Shown here: positions 25,624 through 34,725 of the stretch, piece after piece
Layout of the letters: each line of letters opens with the position of its first letter
How positions within the stretch are numbered: position 1 is the stretch's first letter
Made by a program: the position numbers and the translations under genes
The notes under the pieces: generated by a model
Seen by the model: the letters and a program-made list of their open reading frames with translations, nothing else
Databases searched by the model: none
Told to the model about the DNA's origin: nothing
Assembly: GCF_014655295.1 (NCBI RefSeq)
Contig: NZ_BNBI01000014.1
Coordinates: 160,072 to 224,071 of the forward strand
DNA from: Streptomyces fumanus
GTDB taxonomy: Bacteria > Actinomycetota > Actinomycetes > Streptomycetales > Streptomycetaceae
DNA length: 64,000 nucleotides
Reading direction: 5' to 3'

Positions 25624-27504
25624 ATGGGAACTACCGATGCACGAGGACCGACGCCGGGCCGGAGCGCGGTCGTCCTGGCACTGCGCCACTACGGCCGGGA
25701 ACTGCGGCGGTTGCGCCTGCTGGCCCTGCCCGCGCTGCTGCTCCCGGCCGTGGGCAACATCGGCATCCGCTACATCGCCCCGCTGCTGATCGCCAAACTG
25801 GCCGGACAGGCCGCGGGCGACGGCGGCCTCACCCTCGCCGCGGCCCTGCCGTACGTGCTGGGCTTCGGCGCGACACTGCTGGCCGCCGAGGGGGTGTGGC
25901 GGGTCGGGCAGCATTGCCTGAACCGGGTCGACGCCCTCGGTATGGAACACCTGTACGTGAGCGGCATGGACGAACTCCTCGCCAAGGACGCGGCGTTCTT
26001 CCACGACAACTTCGCCGGCTCCCTGACCAAGCGGGTGCTGAGCTTCGGCAAGCGCTTCGAGGACTTCGTCGACACGGTGACGTACCGGATCGTGGGCAGC
26101 CTCGTCCCCCTGGTGTTCGGCGCGGTGGTGCTGTGGGGCTACGCACCGATGCTGGTCGTCGGCCTGTTGGTGATGATGGCGCTGACCGTGGTGATCGCGA
26201 CCCCGGTGATCCGGCGCCGGCAGCGGCTGGTCAACGACCGTGAGGCGGCGATCGCGAGGGTCTCCGGCCATGTCGCCGACAGCCTCATGAACATGGAGAC
26301 CATCCGGGCGTTCGCGGCCGAGCGCCGGGAGGCCGACGAACACCGCAGCCGGGTCGCGGACTCCCGGCGCCTGACCCTGCGGTCGTGGGACTACGGCAAT
26401 CTGCGCGTCGACACCCTGATCGCCCCGATGTCCGTCCTGACCAACGTGCTGGGCCTGCTGGTCGCCATCGCGTTCGGCGGCCCGGGCCGGGGCGTGGAGG
26501 AGGTCGTCGTCGCGTTCACCTACTACTCCAACGCCACCCAGATCATGTTCGAGTTCAACCAGATCTACCGGCGGCTGGAGAGCTCGATGACCGAGGCCGC
26601 GCAGTTCACCGAACTGCTGCTGGACCCGCCCACCGTGCTCGACCCGGCGGACCCCGAACCGCTGGCGCCCGCGGACACCGGCATCCGCTTCGAGGGCGTG
26701 ACCTTCGCCCACGCGGGCGCCGAGCCGATCTTCCGGGGACTCGACCTGGAGGTGCCCGCGGGGGCCCGGATCGGCCTGGTCGGCAGGTCCGGCGGCGGCA
26801 AGACCACCCTCACCCGGCTGCTGCTGCGGATGTCGGACCTCGACGGCGGACGCATCCTGATCGGCGGCCAGGACATCAGCCGGCTGCGCCAGACCGATCT
26901 GCGCTCACTGATCGCCTACGTCCCCCAGGAACCCGCCATGTTCCACCGCAGCCTGCGGGACAACATCGCCTTCGCCCGGCCCGGCGCCACCGACGACGAG
27001 GTGTACGCGGCGGCCGCGGCCGCGCACGTCACCGAGTTCGCCGAGCAACTCCGCGACGGTTTCCACACGTTGGTGGGGGAGCGCGGCGTCAAACTCTCCG
27101 GCGGCCAGCGCCAGCGCGTCGCCCTGGCCCGCGCGATCCTGCGCGACGCGCCGATCCTGCTGCTCGACGAGGCGACCAGCGCGCTGGACTCGGAGAGCGA
27201 ACTCCTCGTCCAGGACGCCCTGTGGCGGCTGATGGAGGGGCGTACGGCCCTGGTGGTCGCCCACCGGCTGAGCACGGTCGCCGGCATGGACCGGCTCGTC
27301 GTCCTCGACCACGGCCGTGTCGTCGAACAGGGCAGCCACGCCGAACTGCTCACCGCGGGCGGTGCGTACGCCAAGCTCTGGCAGCACCAGTCGGGCGGCT
27401 TCCTCGGCGAGAACCCCGAACCGCCCCTCACGACCGGACCCCTCGAAGACCCGGACAGGACGTCACCGCCCGCCCGCACGACCACCGTCCAGGTCACCGA
27501 GTAG
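25624..27504 (+). CDS. Fused permease-ATPase ABC exporter
   Basis: The 626-aa half-transporter has an N-terminal six-helix transmembrane domain (residues ~15-330) with AAFFHDNFAGSLTKRVL in the coupling region. The ATPase domain contains Walker A VGRSGGGKTT, Q-loop YVPQEPAMFHRS, signature KLSGGQRQR, Walker B ILLLDEATSALD and H-loop VVAHRLSTVA. It should work as a homodimer exporting a lipid, peptide or drug. Nothing adjacent indicates the substrate. ATG 25624 is used (a GTG one codon upstream is possible) after GGGAG. Confidence 0.9.
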   Translation: MGTTDARGPTPGRSAVVLALRHYGRELRRLRLLALPALLLPAVGNIGIRYIAPLLIAKLAGQAAGDGGLTLAAALPYVLGFGATLLAAEGVWRVGQHCLNRVDALGMEHLYVSGMDELLAKDAAFFHDNFAGSLTKRVLSFGKRFEDFVDTVTYRIVGSLVPLVFGAVVLWGYAPMLVVGLLVMMALTVVIATPVIRRRQRLVNDREAAIARVSGHVADSLMNMETIRAFAAERREADEHRSRVADSRRLTLRSWDYGNLRVDTLIAPMSVLTNVLGLLVAIAFGGPGRGVEEVVVAFTYYSNATQIMFEFNQIYRRLESSMTEAAQFTELLLDPPTVLDPADPEPLAPADTGIRFEGVTFAHAGAEPIFRGLDLEVPAGARIGLVGRSGGGKTTLTRLLLRMSDLDGGRILIGGQDISRLRQTDLRSLIAYVPQEPAMFHRSLRDNIAFARPGATDDEVYAAAAAAHVTEFAEQLRDGFHTLVGERGVKLSGGQRQRVALARAILRDAPILLLDEATSALDSESELLVQDALWRLMEGRTALVVAHRLSTVAGMDRLVVLDHGRVVEQGSHAELLTAGGAYAKLWQHQSGGFLGENPEPPLTTGPLEDPDRTSPPARTTTVQVTE

Positions 27505-27524
27505 GCACCGAAAAGATCCCCGGC

Positions 27525-28055
27525 CTACTCCCCGTCGACGAGAGGGCTGAACTCGTCGACGTAGATCTTCGGCACCCGCGGCGCGGGACCCATCTCCGCC
27601 GAACCGATCACCGCCTCGTCCCGCCGGGTCGCACCCGGCGGGACACCCTGGAGCCAGAACCGGTCGTACGCGGTCCAGCCCGCACCGTCGGCGACGGTGA
27701 TCTGGACCGAGTACGTCGCCTTCCGCTGGTAGGTGTTGGTCACCGCGATCTCGGTACGCACCCCGTCGCCCTCCGGCGTGGCCCGCACGACCAGATCGCC
27801 GTACTCCAGGACCCGGGTACCGCCCTCGGAGTGCACCGAGGGGACCGGCGAGGGACGCGCGGAAGTACCGCTCGGTTCCGCGCTCGCGGCCGAAGTCGCG
27901 GTCGGAGTACCCATGGAACCGGGGTTCGCCGACCGCCGAGGCGACGCGCTGCCGTCGGCGGCCCCGGCCGTACACCCGGCGACCAGCACCCCCGCCACCA
28001 CCAGGACGACCACCCGCACCGCCCCCGACCCACGCACCCTCGAACCGGCCGTCAC
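27525..28055 (-). CDS. Putative lipoprotein of unknown function
   Basis: The 176-aa product has a lipoprotein signal (VVVLVVAGVLVAGCTAG), a Ser/Thr/Pro-rich spacer of ~45 residues and a C-terminal beta-rich domain (GDLVVRATPEGDGVRTEIAV, KATYSVQITVADGAGWTAYD, DEFSPLVDGE). The domain may resemble a small immunoglobulin-like or FxLYD-type fold, which I cannot confirm. It is the last of three minus-strand genes for exported proteins, starting 48 nt after its neighbour's stop. Confidence 0.65.
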   Translation of the reverse strand: MTAGSRVRGSGAVRVVVLVVAGVLVAGCTAGAADGSASPRRSANPGSMGTPTATSAASAEPSGTSARPSPVPSVHSEGGTRVLEYGDLVVRATPEGDGVRTEIAVTNTYQRKATYSVQITVADGAGWTAYDRFWLQGVPPGATRRDEAVIGSAEMGPAPRVPKIYVDEFSPLVDGE

Positions 28056-28102
28056 CGGCCCACCGACCGCCACCGGCCCACCGACCGTCACCGGACCGGT
28101 CC

Positions 28103-29110
28103 TCACCGCGCGGAAGCCGTCATCTGCTGCCGCGCCGCGGCGACTTCCTTGCCGTGCCGCTCCTTGATGCCGGTGAGCCGGTCCTTGTCGTCCGCGATCT
28201 GCCGGTCCTGGATCGCCGACTCCACGCCGAACCAGATCTTCACCAGGTTCGTCTTCTCCTTGCAGTCGACGTCGTCGACCGCGAGCGCGATGGACTCCGG
28301 CGTCGGCCGCTGGTCCTGGGTGACACCCTGGTCCATCGCCTTGTAGGGATCGGCGAGCCCGGCGTGTCCCTGGCCGGCCATGCACGAGGACCACGCGGCG
28401 ATGGCGTCGACGACCTTCTCGTCCTTCATCGACCGCGTCAGGCTCTCCCCGGCCAGCTCCGCCACGAGCACCGGGTCGGCCTCCGGCGCGCCGAGCCGCG
28501 CCTTGGACCAGCCGACGCAACCGCCCGCCTTCACCTTCTTGCCGTTGACCTCCGCCCGCGCGGGCTCGGTCCGCTGACCGGGCGCGGCCACCGCCTGGCC
28601 CGCCTTCGGCGCCTTGACCGGAGCGGGCTTGGTGTGGCCGGTCAGCACCTCGACCTCCACGTCGGACAGCTCACGCATGGACTGCTTGGTGTGTACCAGC
28701 AGCTCGGGCGGCAGCTCGTAGCCGTACTTCTCGGCGCCGGCCCGGTCGGTGAGGCCGTACCGGCGTTCGATGTTGGCGTCGTTGTCGCTGGGCGGCGGGT
28801 TGGCGCCCGCGCGCGGCAGCGCCAGGTCGATGCCGTACTCCTTCATGCAGGCCCGCTGGAGGTCGTTGGCGGCCTGTTCGACGGTGACCTGGTCCTCGTA
28901 GGAGGCCATGTACGTCTCCAGCGGCAGGCTGAGGTTCTTGGTCAGGCCGTGGGTGGGGACCTTCTCGGGCCAGTTGCCCCTGTCCACGACCGGCCGGCCG
29001 TCGGCCGCGTTGGCCGTGGTGTCGGGGGCGGGCGCGGAGGAGCAGGCGCTGAGCAGGAGGGCGGAGGCGGCGAGGGCCACCGCGGCGGCGGACCGCTTGA
29101 GGTGCGTCAC
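28103..29110 (-). CDS. Putative lipoprotein of unknown function
   Basis: The 335-aa product has a lipoprotein signal (ALAASALLLSACSSAP), then a mature region with several Cys (LQRACMKEYGIDLAL, GGCVGWSK, SSCMAGQGH, DDVDCKEK) suggestive of two disulfides. The alternating helical pattern resembles a family of Streptomyces exported proteins with repeated 'C..GY' segments. The start is GTG 29110, with AAGGAC upstream. It lies 29 nt after the secreted-protein gene 29140-29655, likely same transcript. Function unknown. Confidence 0.7.
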   Translation of the reverse strand: MTHLKRSAAAVALAASALLLSACSSAPAPDTTANAADGRPVVDRGNWPEKVPTHGLTKNLSLPLETYMASYEDQVTVEQAANDLQRACMKEYGIDLALPRAGANPPPSDNDANIERRYGLTDRAGAEKYGYELPPELLVHTKQSMRELSDVEVEVLTGHTKPAPVKAPKAGQAVAAPGQRTEPARAEVNGKKVKAGGCVGWSKARLGAPEADPVLVAELAGESLTRSMKDEKVVDAIAAWSSCMAGQGHAGLADPYKAMDQGVTQDQRPTPESIALAVDDVDCKEKTNLVKIWFGVESAIQDRQIADDKDRLTGIKERHGKEVAAARQQMTASAR

Positions 29111-29139
29111 GGGGAGGTGTCCTTGAGCGAGTGGGCGGA

Positions 29140-29655
29140 TCACGCGAAGTGGGAGGAGGCGTTGTTGTTCTTCAGGGCGGAGATCAGATCGGTGATGTTG
29201 CAGTCCCCGTACGGCCCGTTCTTCGCGAAGTACTGGGAGGTGCCGCCGTAGCCGGAGTTGTAGTACACGCGGTAGTTGTCGTCCCGGGCGCAGTTCTGCA
29301 CGGAGGCCGCGTTGTTCTTCATGTACTGGCCGTTGCCGTTGCCGCCGTTGCCGAAGACGTACCGGTACGTCGACAGGGAGGAGCCCTGGTACTGGCTCGT
29401 GCCCCAGTGGTCGGAGACATTGCTGTAGAACATCGTGAACGCCGACTTGTAGTAGCCGTCCTGGACGGCGATGTCCTTGGAGTTGTAGAAGAGCCACAGG
29501 TCACCGTAGGAGCAGGTGATCCAGGGAACGTCGCAGTTGTCCATGACGGTGTACTCCGCGGCCTCCGCCGGACCGGCGGTCGCCAGCGCACCCACCAGCG
29601 CCGCGAACGACGTGGCACAGGCGGCGATCTTCCTCTTGAAGCGGGCAGTCCTCAT
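29140..29655 (-). CDS. Secreted small protein, possibly crystallin/I36-like
   Basis: The 171-aa precursor has a Sec signal peptide cut near PAEAA (residue ~33). The mature ~138 residues are rich in Tyr, Asn, Ser and Gly and contain four Cys (DNCDVPWITCSYGD, VQNCARDDN, YGDCNITDL). The pattern WLFYNSKDIAVQDGYYKSAF followed by further Tyr/Asn strands suggests a small beta-sheet protein like the peptidase-inhibitor I36 or beta-gamma-crystallin group. This is weak and based on composition. It leads a likely three-gene operon. Confidence 0.6.
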   Translation of the reverse strand: MRTARFKRKIAACATSFAALVGALATAGPAEAAEYTVMDNCDVPWITCSYGDLWLFYNSKDIAVQDGYYKSAFTMFYSNVSDHWGTSQYQGSSLSTYRYVFGNGGNGNGQYMKNNAASVQNCARDDNYRVYYNSGYGGTSQYFAKNGPYGDCNITDLISALKNNNASSHFA

Positions 29656-29951
29656 CGCGTCTCCATCGATAGGTCATTGAGCGAGAAGGATCTTCACACC
29701 CTGATGGATGTCATGACCATGAAAGATGCATGATCGAGATCTACCCGACCGGCGCCCGGTCACCGAACCCGCCCATGCCGCGCTCACCCGGCGGCCCGTG
29801 ACGCGGGAGGGGTCCCGTCACCCGTCTGTCACGGTACTGCCGCTGTGGAGCGCCACCGTGTGGTGCGCCGCCGTGCGGTTACCGACCACAACCGTCCGGC
29901 CCCGGGCCGGCCGTCCCGGCCGCCCGGGGCTGTCAATCGAAGCGAGGCCCT

Positions 29952-32900
29952 ATGAGAGGCATGGTGCACGCGCTGTTGGCGGGTGCGGCCGCCGTCGGAG
30001 TATCGGGTGTACTCCACCCGGTCGCGTCGGCCGCCGACCCCGCTCCGCTGGAGGTCAAGGGCGTCACGGCGAGCGCCGATGACGGCAATGTCCCCGCCAA
30101 CACCCTCGACAACAACCTCAGCACCCGCTGGTCCGCCGAGGGCGACGGGGTGTCGATCCGCTACGACCTGGGCTCGGTGCGGACCGTCGGGTCGGTGTCG
30201 CTCGCCTGGCACCAGGGGGACAGGAGGAAGAGCACCTTCGACGTCCAGACGTCCGCGGACGGCTCGTCGTGGACCACGGTCGTCAACCGGAAGGCCAGCA
30301 GTGGCACCACACTGCAGCAGCAGAGCCACGACTTCGCCGACACCTCGGCCCGCTATGTGCGGATCGTCGGCCACGGCAACACGTCCAACGACTGGACCAG
30401 CATCACCGAGACGGACATCTACGGCGCCGACGGCGGCGGCGGAGACGGCGGTGGCGGCTCCTGCGCGTACCCGGCCGATGTACTGGACCTGACGAACTGG
30501 TACATCGGGCTGCCGGTGGGCGAGGAGGAGTCCCCCACCAACGTCTACCAGCCGGAACTCGCCACGTACGCGAACGACCCGTGGTTCGTCACGTCCGACG
30601 ACTGCTCGGCCGTCCGGTTCCGGGCCCCGGTCAACGGGGTCACCACCAGCGGCTCCAGCAACCCCCGCTCGGAACTGCGGGAGATGACGAACTCAGGGAA
30701 GACCAAGGCAAGTTGGTCGTCCACGTCCGGCACACACACGATGGTGATCGACCAGGCCATCACGGACGTCCCCCAGGAGCGGCCGTATGTCGTCGCCGGG
30801 CAGATCCACGACGCGGAGGACGACGTCACCGTCTTCCGGCTGGAGGGCAGCAAGCTCTACATCACCGACGGCGACACGACGCACCACCACCTGGTGACGG
30901 ACGACTACGAGCTGGGGACGAGGTTCCAGGCCAAGTTCGAGGTCAGCGACGGCAAAACCAAGGTCTACTACAACGGCCGGTTGCAGACCACGCTGTCGAA
31001 GGACTACTCGGGCGCCTACTTCAAGGCCGGCGCCTACACCCAGGCCAACTGCGGCAACTCGGACCCGTGCAGCGACGACAACTACGGCCAGGTGAAGATC
31101 TACGACCTGGACGTCACCCATGGCGACGGCGGCAGCGACGGCGGGGGCGACGACGGGGGCGACGGGGACGGGACCGAGGCCGCCGAGCGGTACGGCTGGG
31201 GCACACCGCTGCCCGTCTCCGACGAGTTCGACTACACCGGCGCGGTCGACCCCGCCAAGTGGGCCGTGCCCACCGGCGATGTCGGCGGCACCGAGGGATG
31301 CTGGGAAGGACACGCGGGCAACGGCCGCCGGTGCGCGAAGAACAGCACCGTCGCCGACGGCATGCTCACCATGCGCGGCGAGGCCAACGGCGACACGGGG
31401 TGGCTCAGGCAGGAGCGCGATGCCCAGTACGGCCGGTGGGAGATCCGATCGCGCTCCCGCAACACCGGCTCGGACGGCGGGCTCTACCACGTACTGCACC
31501 TGATCTGGCCCTCCGCCGGCAACCGGCTCGAGAACGGGGAGTACGACTGGGTCGAGACCTCCGACCCCGCCGCGCAGTGCCTCACCGCCTTCCTGCACTA
31601 TCCGAAGAGCCCGACGGACGACAAGGAGCGCAACGACCTCTGCCCGCTGGACATGACCCAGTGGCACAACTTCGCCTTCGAGTGGACCCCGGACGCGCTG
31701 GTCGGTTACGTGGACGGCGTCGAGTGGTTCCGGGAGTCGGGCGGCGCGAACGCCGACCGGGGCGACATCCAGACGATGCCGTCGGGGCACCTGAACATCC
31801 AGCTCGACAACTTCACCGGAAGCAGCGGGCTGCGCCCGGCCGTGCTCGAGGTCGACTGGGTCCGGACGTACGACATCGAGCCGTCGGGCGAGGACCCGAC
31901 CGACCCCGGCGGGGACTCGCCGGCCGAGGTCGTGGGCGTCACGGCCAGCCCCGACGACGGCAACGTCCCCGCCAACACGCTGGACAACGATCTCACCACC
32001 CGCTGGTCGTCCGAGGGCGACGGGGCGTGGATCCGCTACGACCTGGGCTCGGTGCGGACCGTCGGGTCGGTATCGCTCGCCTGGCACCAGGGGGACACCA
32101 GGAAGAACACGTTCGACGTCCAGTTGTCCGAGGACGGCTCGTCGTGGAAGACCGTCCTGGCCCGGACGGTCAGCAGCGGCAGCACACGCGCCCAGCAGGA
32201 GTACGACTTCACCGACGCCCCGGCCCGCTACGTGCGGATCGTCGGCCACGGCAACACGTCCAACGACTGGACGAGCATCACCGAGACGGACATCTACGGA
32301 GCCGACGGCGGCGGCGGAGATGACGGCGGCGGAGACGGCGGAGAGCCGGACCCCGTCCGCACGGTCCCGGTCGCGGACTCCGGTGCGCTCCAGGCCGCCT
32401 TCGCGGACGCGCGGGCCGGGGACCGCATCGTGCTCGCGGACGGCACGTACACGATCGGCAAGATGACGGGCAAGAACGCAACGGCCGCCGCGCCCATCAC
32501 CGTCGTCGCGAAGAACCGCGGCAAGGCGGTGATCGACGACGGGCAGTTGGAGGTGGCGAACTCCTCCTACGTCACCTTCGAAGGGCTCAAGTTCACCAAC
32601 AGCAGCACCCTGAAGGTCACCAGCTCGAACAACGTACGGCTGACCCGCAACCACTTCCGGCTGACCGAGGAGTCCTCGCTGAAGTGGGTGATCGTGCAGG
32701 GCGCGGGCAGCCACCACAACCGGATCGACCACAACCTGTTCGAGGAGAAGCACCAGCTCGGGAACTTCATCACCATCGACGGATCCGATACCCAGCAGTC
32801 GCAGTACGACCGCATCGACCACAACCGCTTCAGCGACATCGGTCCGCGCGCGGACAACGAGATGGAGGCCGTCCGGGTCGGCTGGAGCGGGATCTCCCGG

Positions 32901-33698
32901 TCGAGCGGATTCACCGTCGTCGAGTCGAACCTGTTCGAGAACTGCGACGGCGACCCGGAGATCGTCTCCGTGAAGAGCAACGACAACATCGTCCGCTACA
33001 ACACCTTCCGCGCCTCCCAGGGAGTCCTGTCCCAGCGGCACGGGAACCGCGGCGAGTTCTACGGCAACTTCTTCCTCGGCCAGGGCAAGGCGGGAACCGG
33101 CGGCATCCGCGTCTACGGCCAGGACCACAAGATCTACAACAACTACTTCGAGGGTCTGACCGGCAGCGGGTACGACGCCGCGCTGCAGATCGACGGCGGT
33201 GACGTGGACACCTCCGGCGCGCTGAGCGCACACTGGCGCGTCTACCGGGCGACCGTCGTGAACAACACCTTCGTGAACAACGTGTCGAACATCGAGATCG
33301 GCGCCAACTACAGCCTCCCGCCGGTCGACTCGGTCATCGCCGACAACGTGGTCACCGGCAGCCGGGGCAAGCTGATCAACGAGGTCAGGAAGCCGCAGAA
33401 CATGACCTACGCCGGGAACATCGCGTGGCCGACCGGATCGGCGACCCTCGGCGTGTCCCTGCCCGCCGGCTCCGTCAGGGCGGTCGACCCGCTGCTCGCC
33501 TCCGACGGAACGCTGTACCGGATCGGCTCGGGAAGCCCGGCCATCGACACCGGCACCGGAGGCCACGCCTTCGTGACCGACGACATGGACGGCCAGGCCC
33601 GCACCGGAGGCGTCGACGTCGGCGCCGACGAGCGGTCGTCCTCCGCGGTCACCCGGGCCCCGCTCACCACGGCGGACGTCGGGCCCGGCGCCGCGTAG
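29952..33698 (+). CDS. Secreted multidomain enzyme: F5/8C-PL7-GH16-F5/8C-PL6
   Basis: The 1248-aa protein has a signal peptide (residues ~1-27), then an F5/8 type C (CBM32-like) domain (~33-158). A PL7 alginate-lyase domain follows (~171-388) with the catalytic set RSELRE, QIH and YFKAGAY. After a Gly/Asp linker comes a GH16-like domain (~413-640) with the ExDxxE nucleophile/acid motif (GEYDWVETS). A second F5/8C domain (~658-783) precedes a PL6 right-handed beta-helix (~800-1226). The PL6 part has Lys in SVKSNDN and Arg in SQRHG spaced 21 residues, as in chondroitinase B. It should attack alginate and perhaps a beta-glucan outside the cell. GAGG lies before the ATG. Confidence 0.9.
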   Translation: MRGMVHALLAGAAAVGVSGVLHPVASAADPAPLEVKGVTASADDGNVPANTLDNNLSTRWSAEGDGVSIRYDLGSVRTVGSVSLAWHQGDRRKSTFDVQTSADGSSWTTVVNRKASSGTTLQQQSHDFADTSARYVRIVGHGNTSNDWTSITETDIYGADGGGGDGGGGSCAYPADVLDLTNWYIGLPVGEEESPTNVYQPELATYANDPWFVTSDDCSAVRFRAPVNGVTTSGSSNPRSELREMTNSGKTKASWSSTSGTHTMVIDQAITDVPQERPYVVAGQIHDAEDDVTVFRLEGSKLYITDGDTTHHHLVTDDYELGTRFQAKFEVSDGKTKVYYNGRLQTTLSKDYSGAYFKAGAYTQANCGNSDPCSDDNYGQVKIYDLDVTHGDGGSDGGGDDGGDGDGTEAAERYGWGTPLPVSDEFDYTGAVDPAKWAVPTGDVGGTEGCWEGHAGNGRRCAKNSTVADGMLTMRGEANGDTGWLRQERDAQYGRWEIRSRSRNTGSDGGLYHVLHLIWPSAGNRLENGEYDWVETSDPAAQCLTAFLHYPKSPTDDKERNDLCPLDMTQWHNFAFEWTPDALVGYVDGVEWFRESGGANADRGDIQTMPSGHLNIQLDNFTGSSGLRPAVLEVDWVRTYDIEPSGEDPTDPGGDSPAEVVGVTASPDDGNVPANTLDNDLTTRWSSEGDGAWIRYDLGSVRTVGSVSLAWHQGDTRKNTFDVQLSEDGSSWKTVLARTVSSGSTRAQQEYDFTDAPARYVRIVGHGNTSNDWTSITETDIYGADGGGGDDGGGDGGEPDPVRTVPVADSGALQAAFADARAGDRIVLADGTYTIGKMTGKNATAAAPITVVAKNRGKAVIDDGQLEVANSSYVTFEGLKFTNSSTLKVTSSNNVRLTRNHFRLTEESSLKWVIVQGAGSHHNRIDHNLFEEKHQLGNFITIDGSDTQQSQYDRIDHNRFSDIGPRADNEMEAVRVGWSGISRSSGFTVVESNLFENCDGDPEIVSVKSNDNIVRYNTFRASQGVLSQRHGNRGEFYGNFFLGQGKAGTGGIRVYGQDHKIYNNYFEGLTGSGYDAALQIDGGDVDTSGALSAHWRVYRATVVNNTFVNNVSNIEIGANYSLPPVDSVIADNVVTGSRGKLINEVRKPQNMTYAGNIAWPTGSATLGVSLPAGSVRAVDPLLASDGTLYRIGSGSPAIDTGTGGHAFVTDDMDGQARTGGVDVGADERSSSAVTRAPLTTADVGPGAA

Positions 33699-33711
33699 GA
33701 CGGACGGGAGG

Positions 33712-33742
33712 ACCGGTGGCGGGGGCTGCCTCCGCCACCGGT
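33712..33742. terminator. Hairpin between convergent genes
   Basis: An 11-bp perfect stem (ACCGGTGGCGG / CCGCCACCGGT) with a 9-nt loop follows the multidomain enzyme and touches the stop of the FHA gene. Confidence 0.6.
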
Positions 33743-34572
33743 CACCCCGTCGGCGCTCCGCCCGGGCCGCTCGGGCCGCCGGGGCCGCCGGGGGCGCCGA
33801 AGGCGTCGGGGGCGTCGTCCATCAGCTCCAGGTCCGGCGGCACGAGCGTCGTCGACTCGACCAGGCCCTTGAGCAGGTTGTGCAGCAGGCTGTTGTCGGA
33901 CGGACGCCCCTCGGACCGGTCGTGCATCAGGGCGTACTTGAAGCCGGTGCCGTGCAGCCGGCGGCGTACCGCCTCGATCCGGTACTCGATCCTGCGCTCG
34001 TTCCAGTTGCCGTCCGGACGCAGATGGACGAGCTGCCGGGCGGCCATCGCGTACGTCAGGGGCCGCGGATCCTCCTCGTACAGCAGGTACCGCTGGCCGA
34101 GGACGACGAGGAGCAGCCGTTCGTCGTCGTCCAGGGCCCAGGTGCGCGGCCGCAGGGTGTCGGCCCGGCGGCGGGAGACCGGCCCCTGGTCGTCGTGGTC
34201 GGCCACGTACAGCTCGACCAGGTGCTCGCGGTACCCGGAACCCGTGACGAACAGGGGGGTGTACCCGGTGGTGAGCGGTACGGGCTCGGTGGTGGTGTGC
34301 ATCCACCGGCCGCGCGGCAGCCGCACGAGCTGACGCCCGGTGTTCCGCAGCCACCAGCGGCCCTGGCGGAACGTCAGCTCCCCGTGCCGGCGGCTCACCC
34401 GGAGATCGTCGACACCGACCTCCAGGTCCACGTCGGGACGCTCGCCCCGCCCGAAGCGGACGGTCCGTCCCGGGCTGGGCGGCACGCGGAGGTCACCGGT
34501 GACCGTGCGTGCGTGCAGGGTTCCGGGCGCGGTGGGTCCGACACCGCGGGCGAGGCTGCTGGAGAAGGGCAT
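33742..34572 (-). CDS. FHA-domain protein
   Basis: The 276-aa protein has an N-terminal forkhead-associated fold (residues ~15-90): VRFGRGERPDVDLEV, then LRVSRRHGELTF and WWLRNTGR, including the Arg, Ser-Arg and His residues that contact phosphothreonine. The middle and C-terminal region (ALDDDERLLLVVLGQRYLL, WNERRIEYRIEAVRRRLHG) looks like the helical part seen in Streptomyces FHA proteins. The tail is Gly/Pro-rich. GAGGAG precedes ATG 34572. The gene follows the Ser/Thr kinase on the same strand, suggesting it reads that kinase's phosphorylation. Confidence 0.85.
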   Translation of the reverse strand: MPFSSSLARGVGPTAPGTLHARTVTGDLRVPPSPGRTVRFGRGERPDVDLEVGVDDLRVSRRHGELTFRQGRWWLRNTGRQLVRLPRGRWMHTTTEPVPLTTGYTPLFVTGSGYREHLVELYVADHDDQGPVSRRRADTLRPRTWALDDDERLLLVVLGQRYLLYEEDPRPLTYAMAARQLVHLRPDGNWNERRIEYRIEAVRRRLHGTGFKYALMHDRSEGRPSDNSLLHNLLKGLVESTTLVPPDLELMDDAPDAFGAPGGPGGPSGPGGAPTG

Positions 34573-34725
34573 CGCTGGTCTCCTCGGTGCGCGCGGGGCG
34601 GGGGACGCCTGCGGATCGGGTGGGGCGGGACTCCGGGCGGCCGGGTCCGGGTCCGGGTCCGGCCCCATGGGCCCGCCAGCATGCGCCGGCCCGCTCGGGA
34701 CCCCTCCCGGGGACGCGGGACGCAT

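Noticed and set aside
30693..33566. 957-codon frame antisense to the multidomain enzyme
   Set aside because: Val/Asp/Gly-rich shadow; no domain seen.
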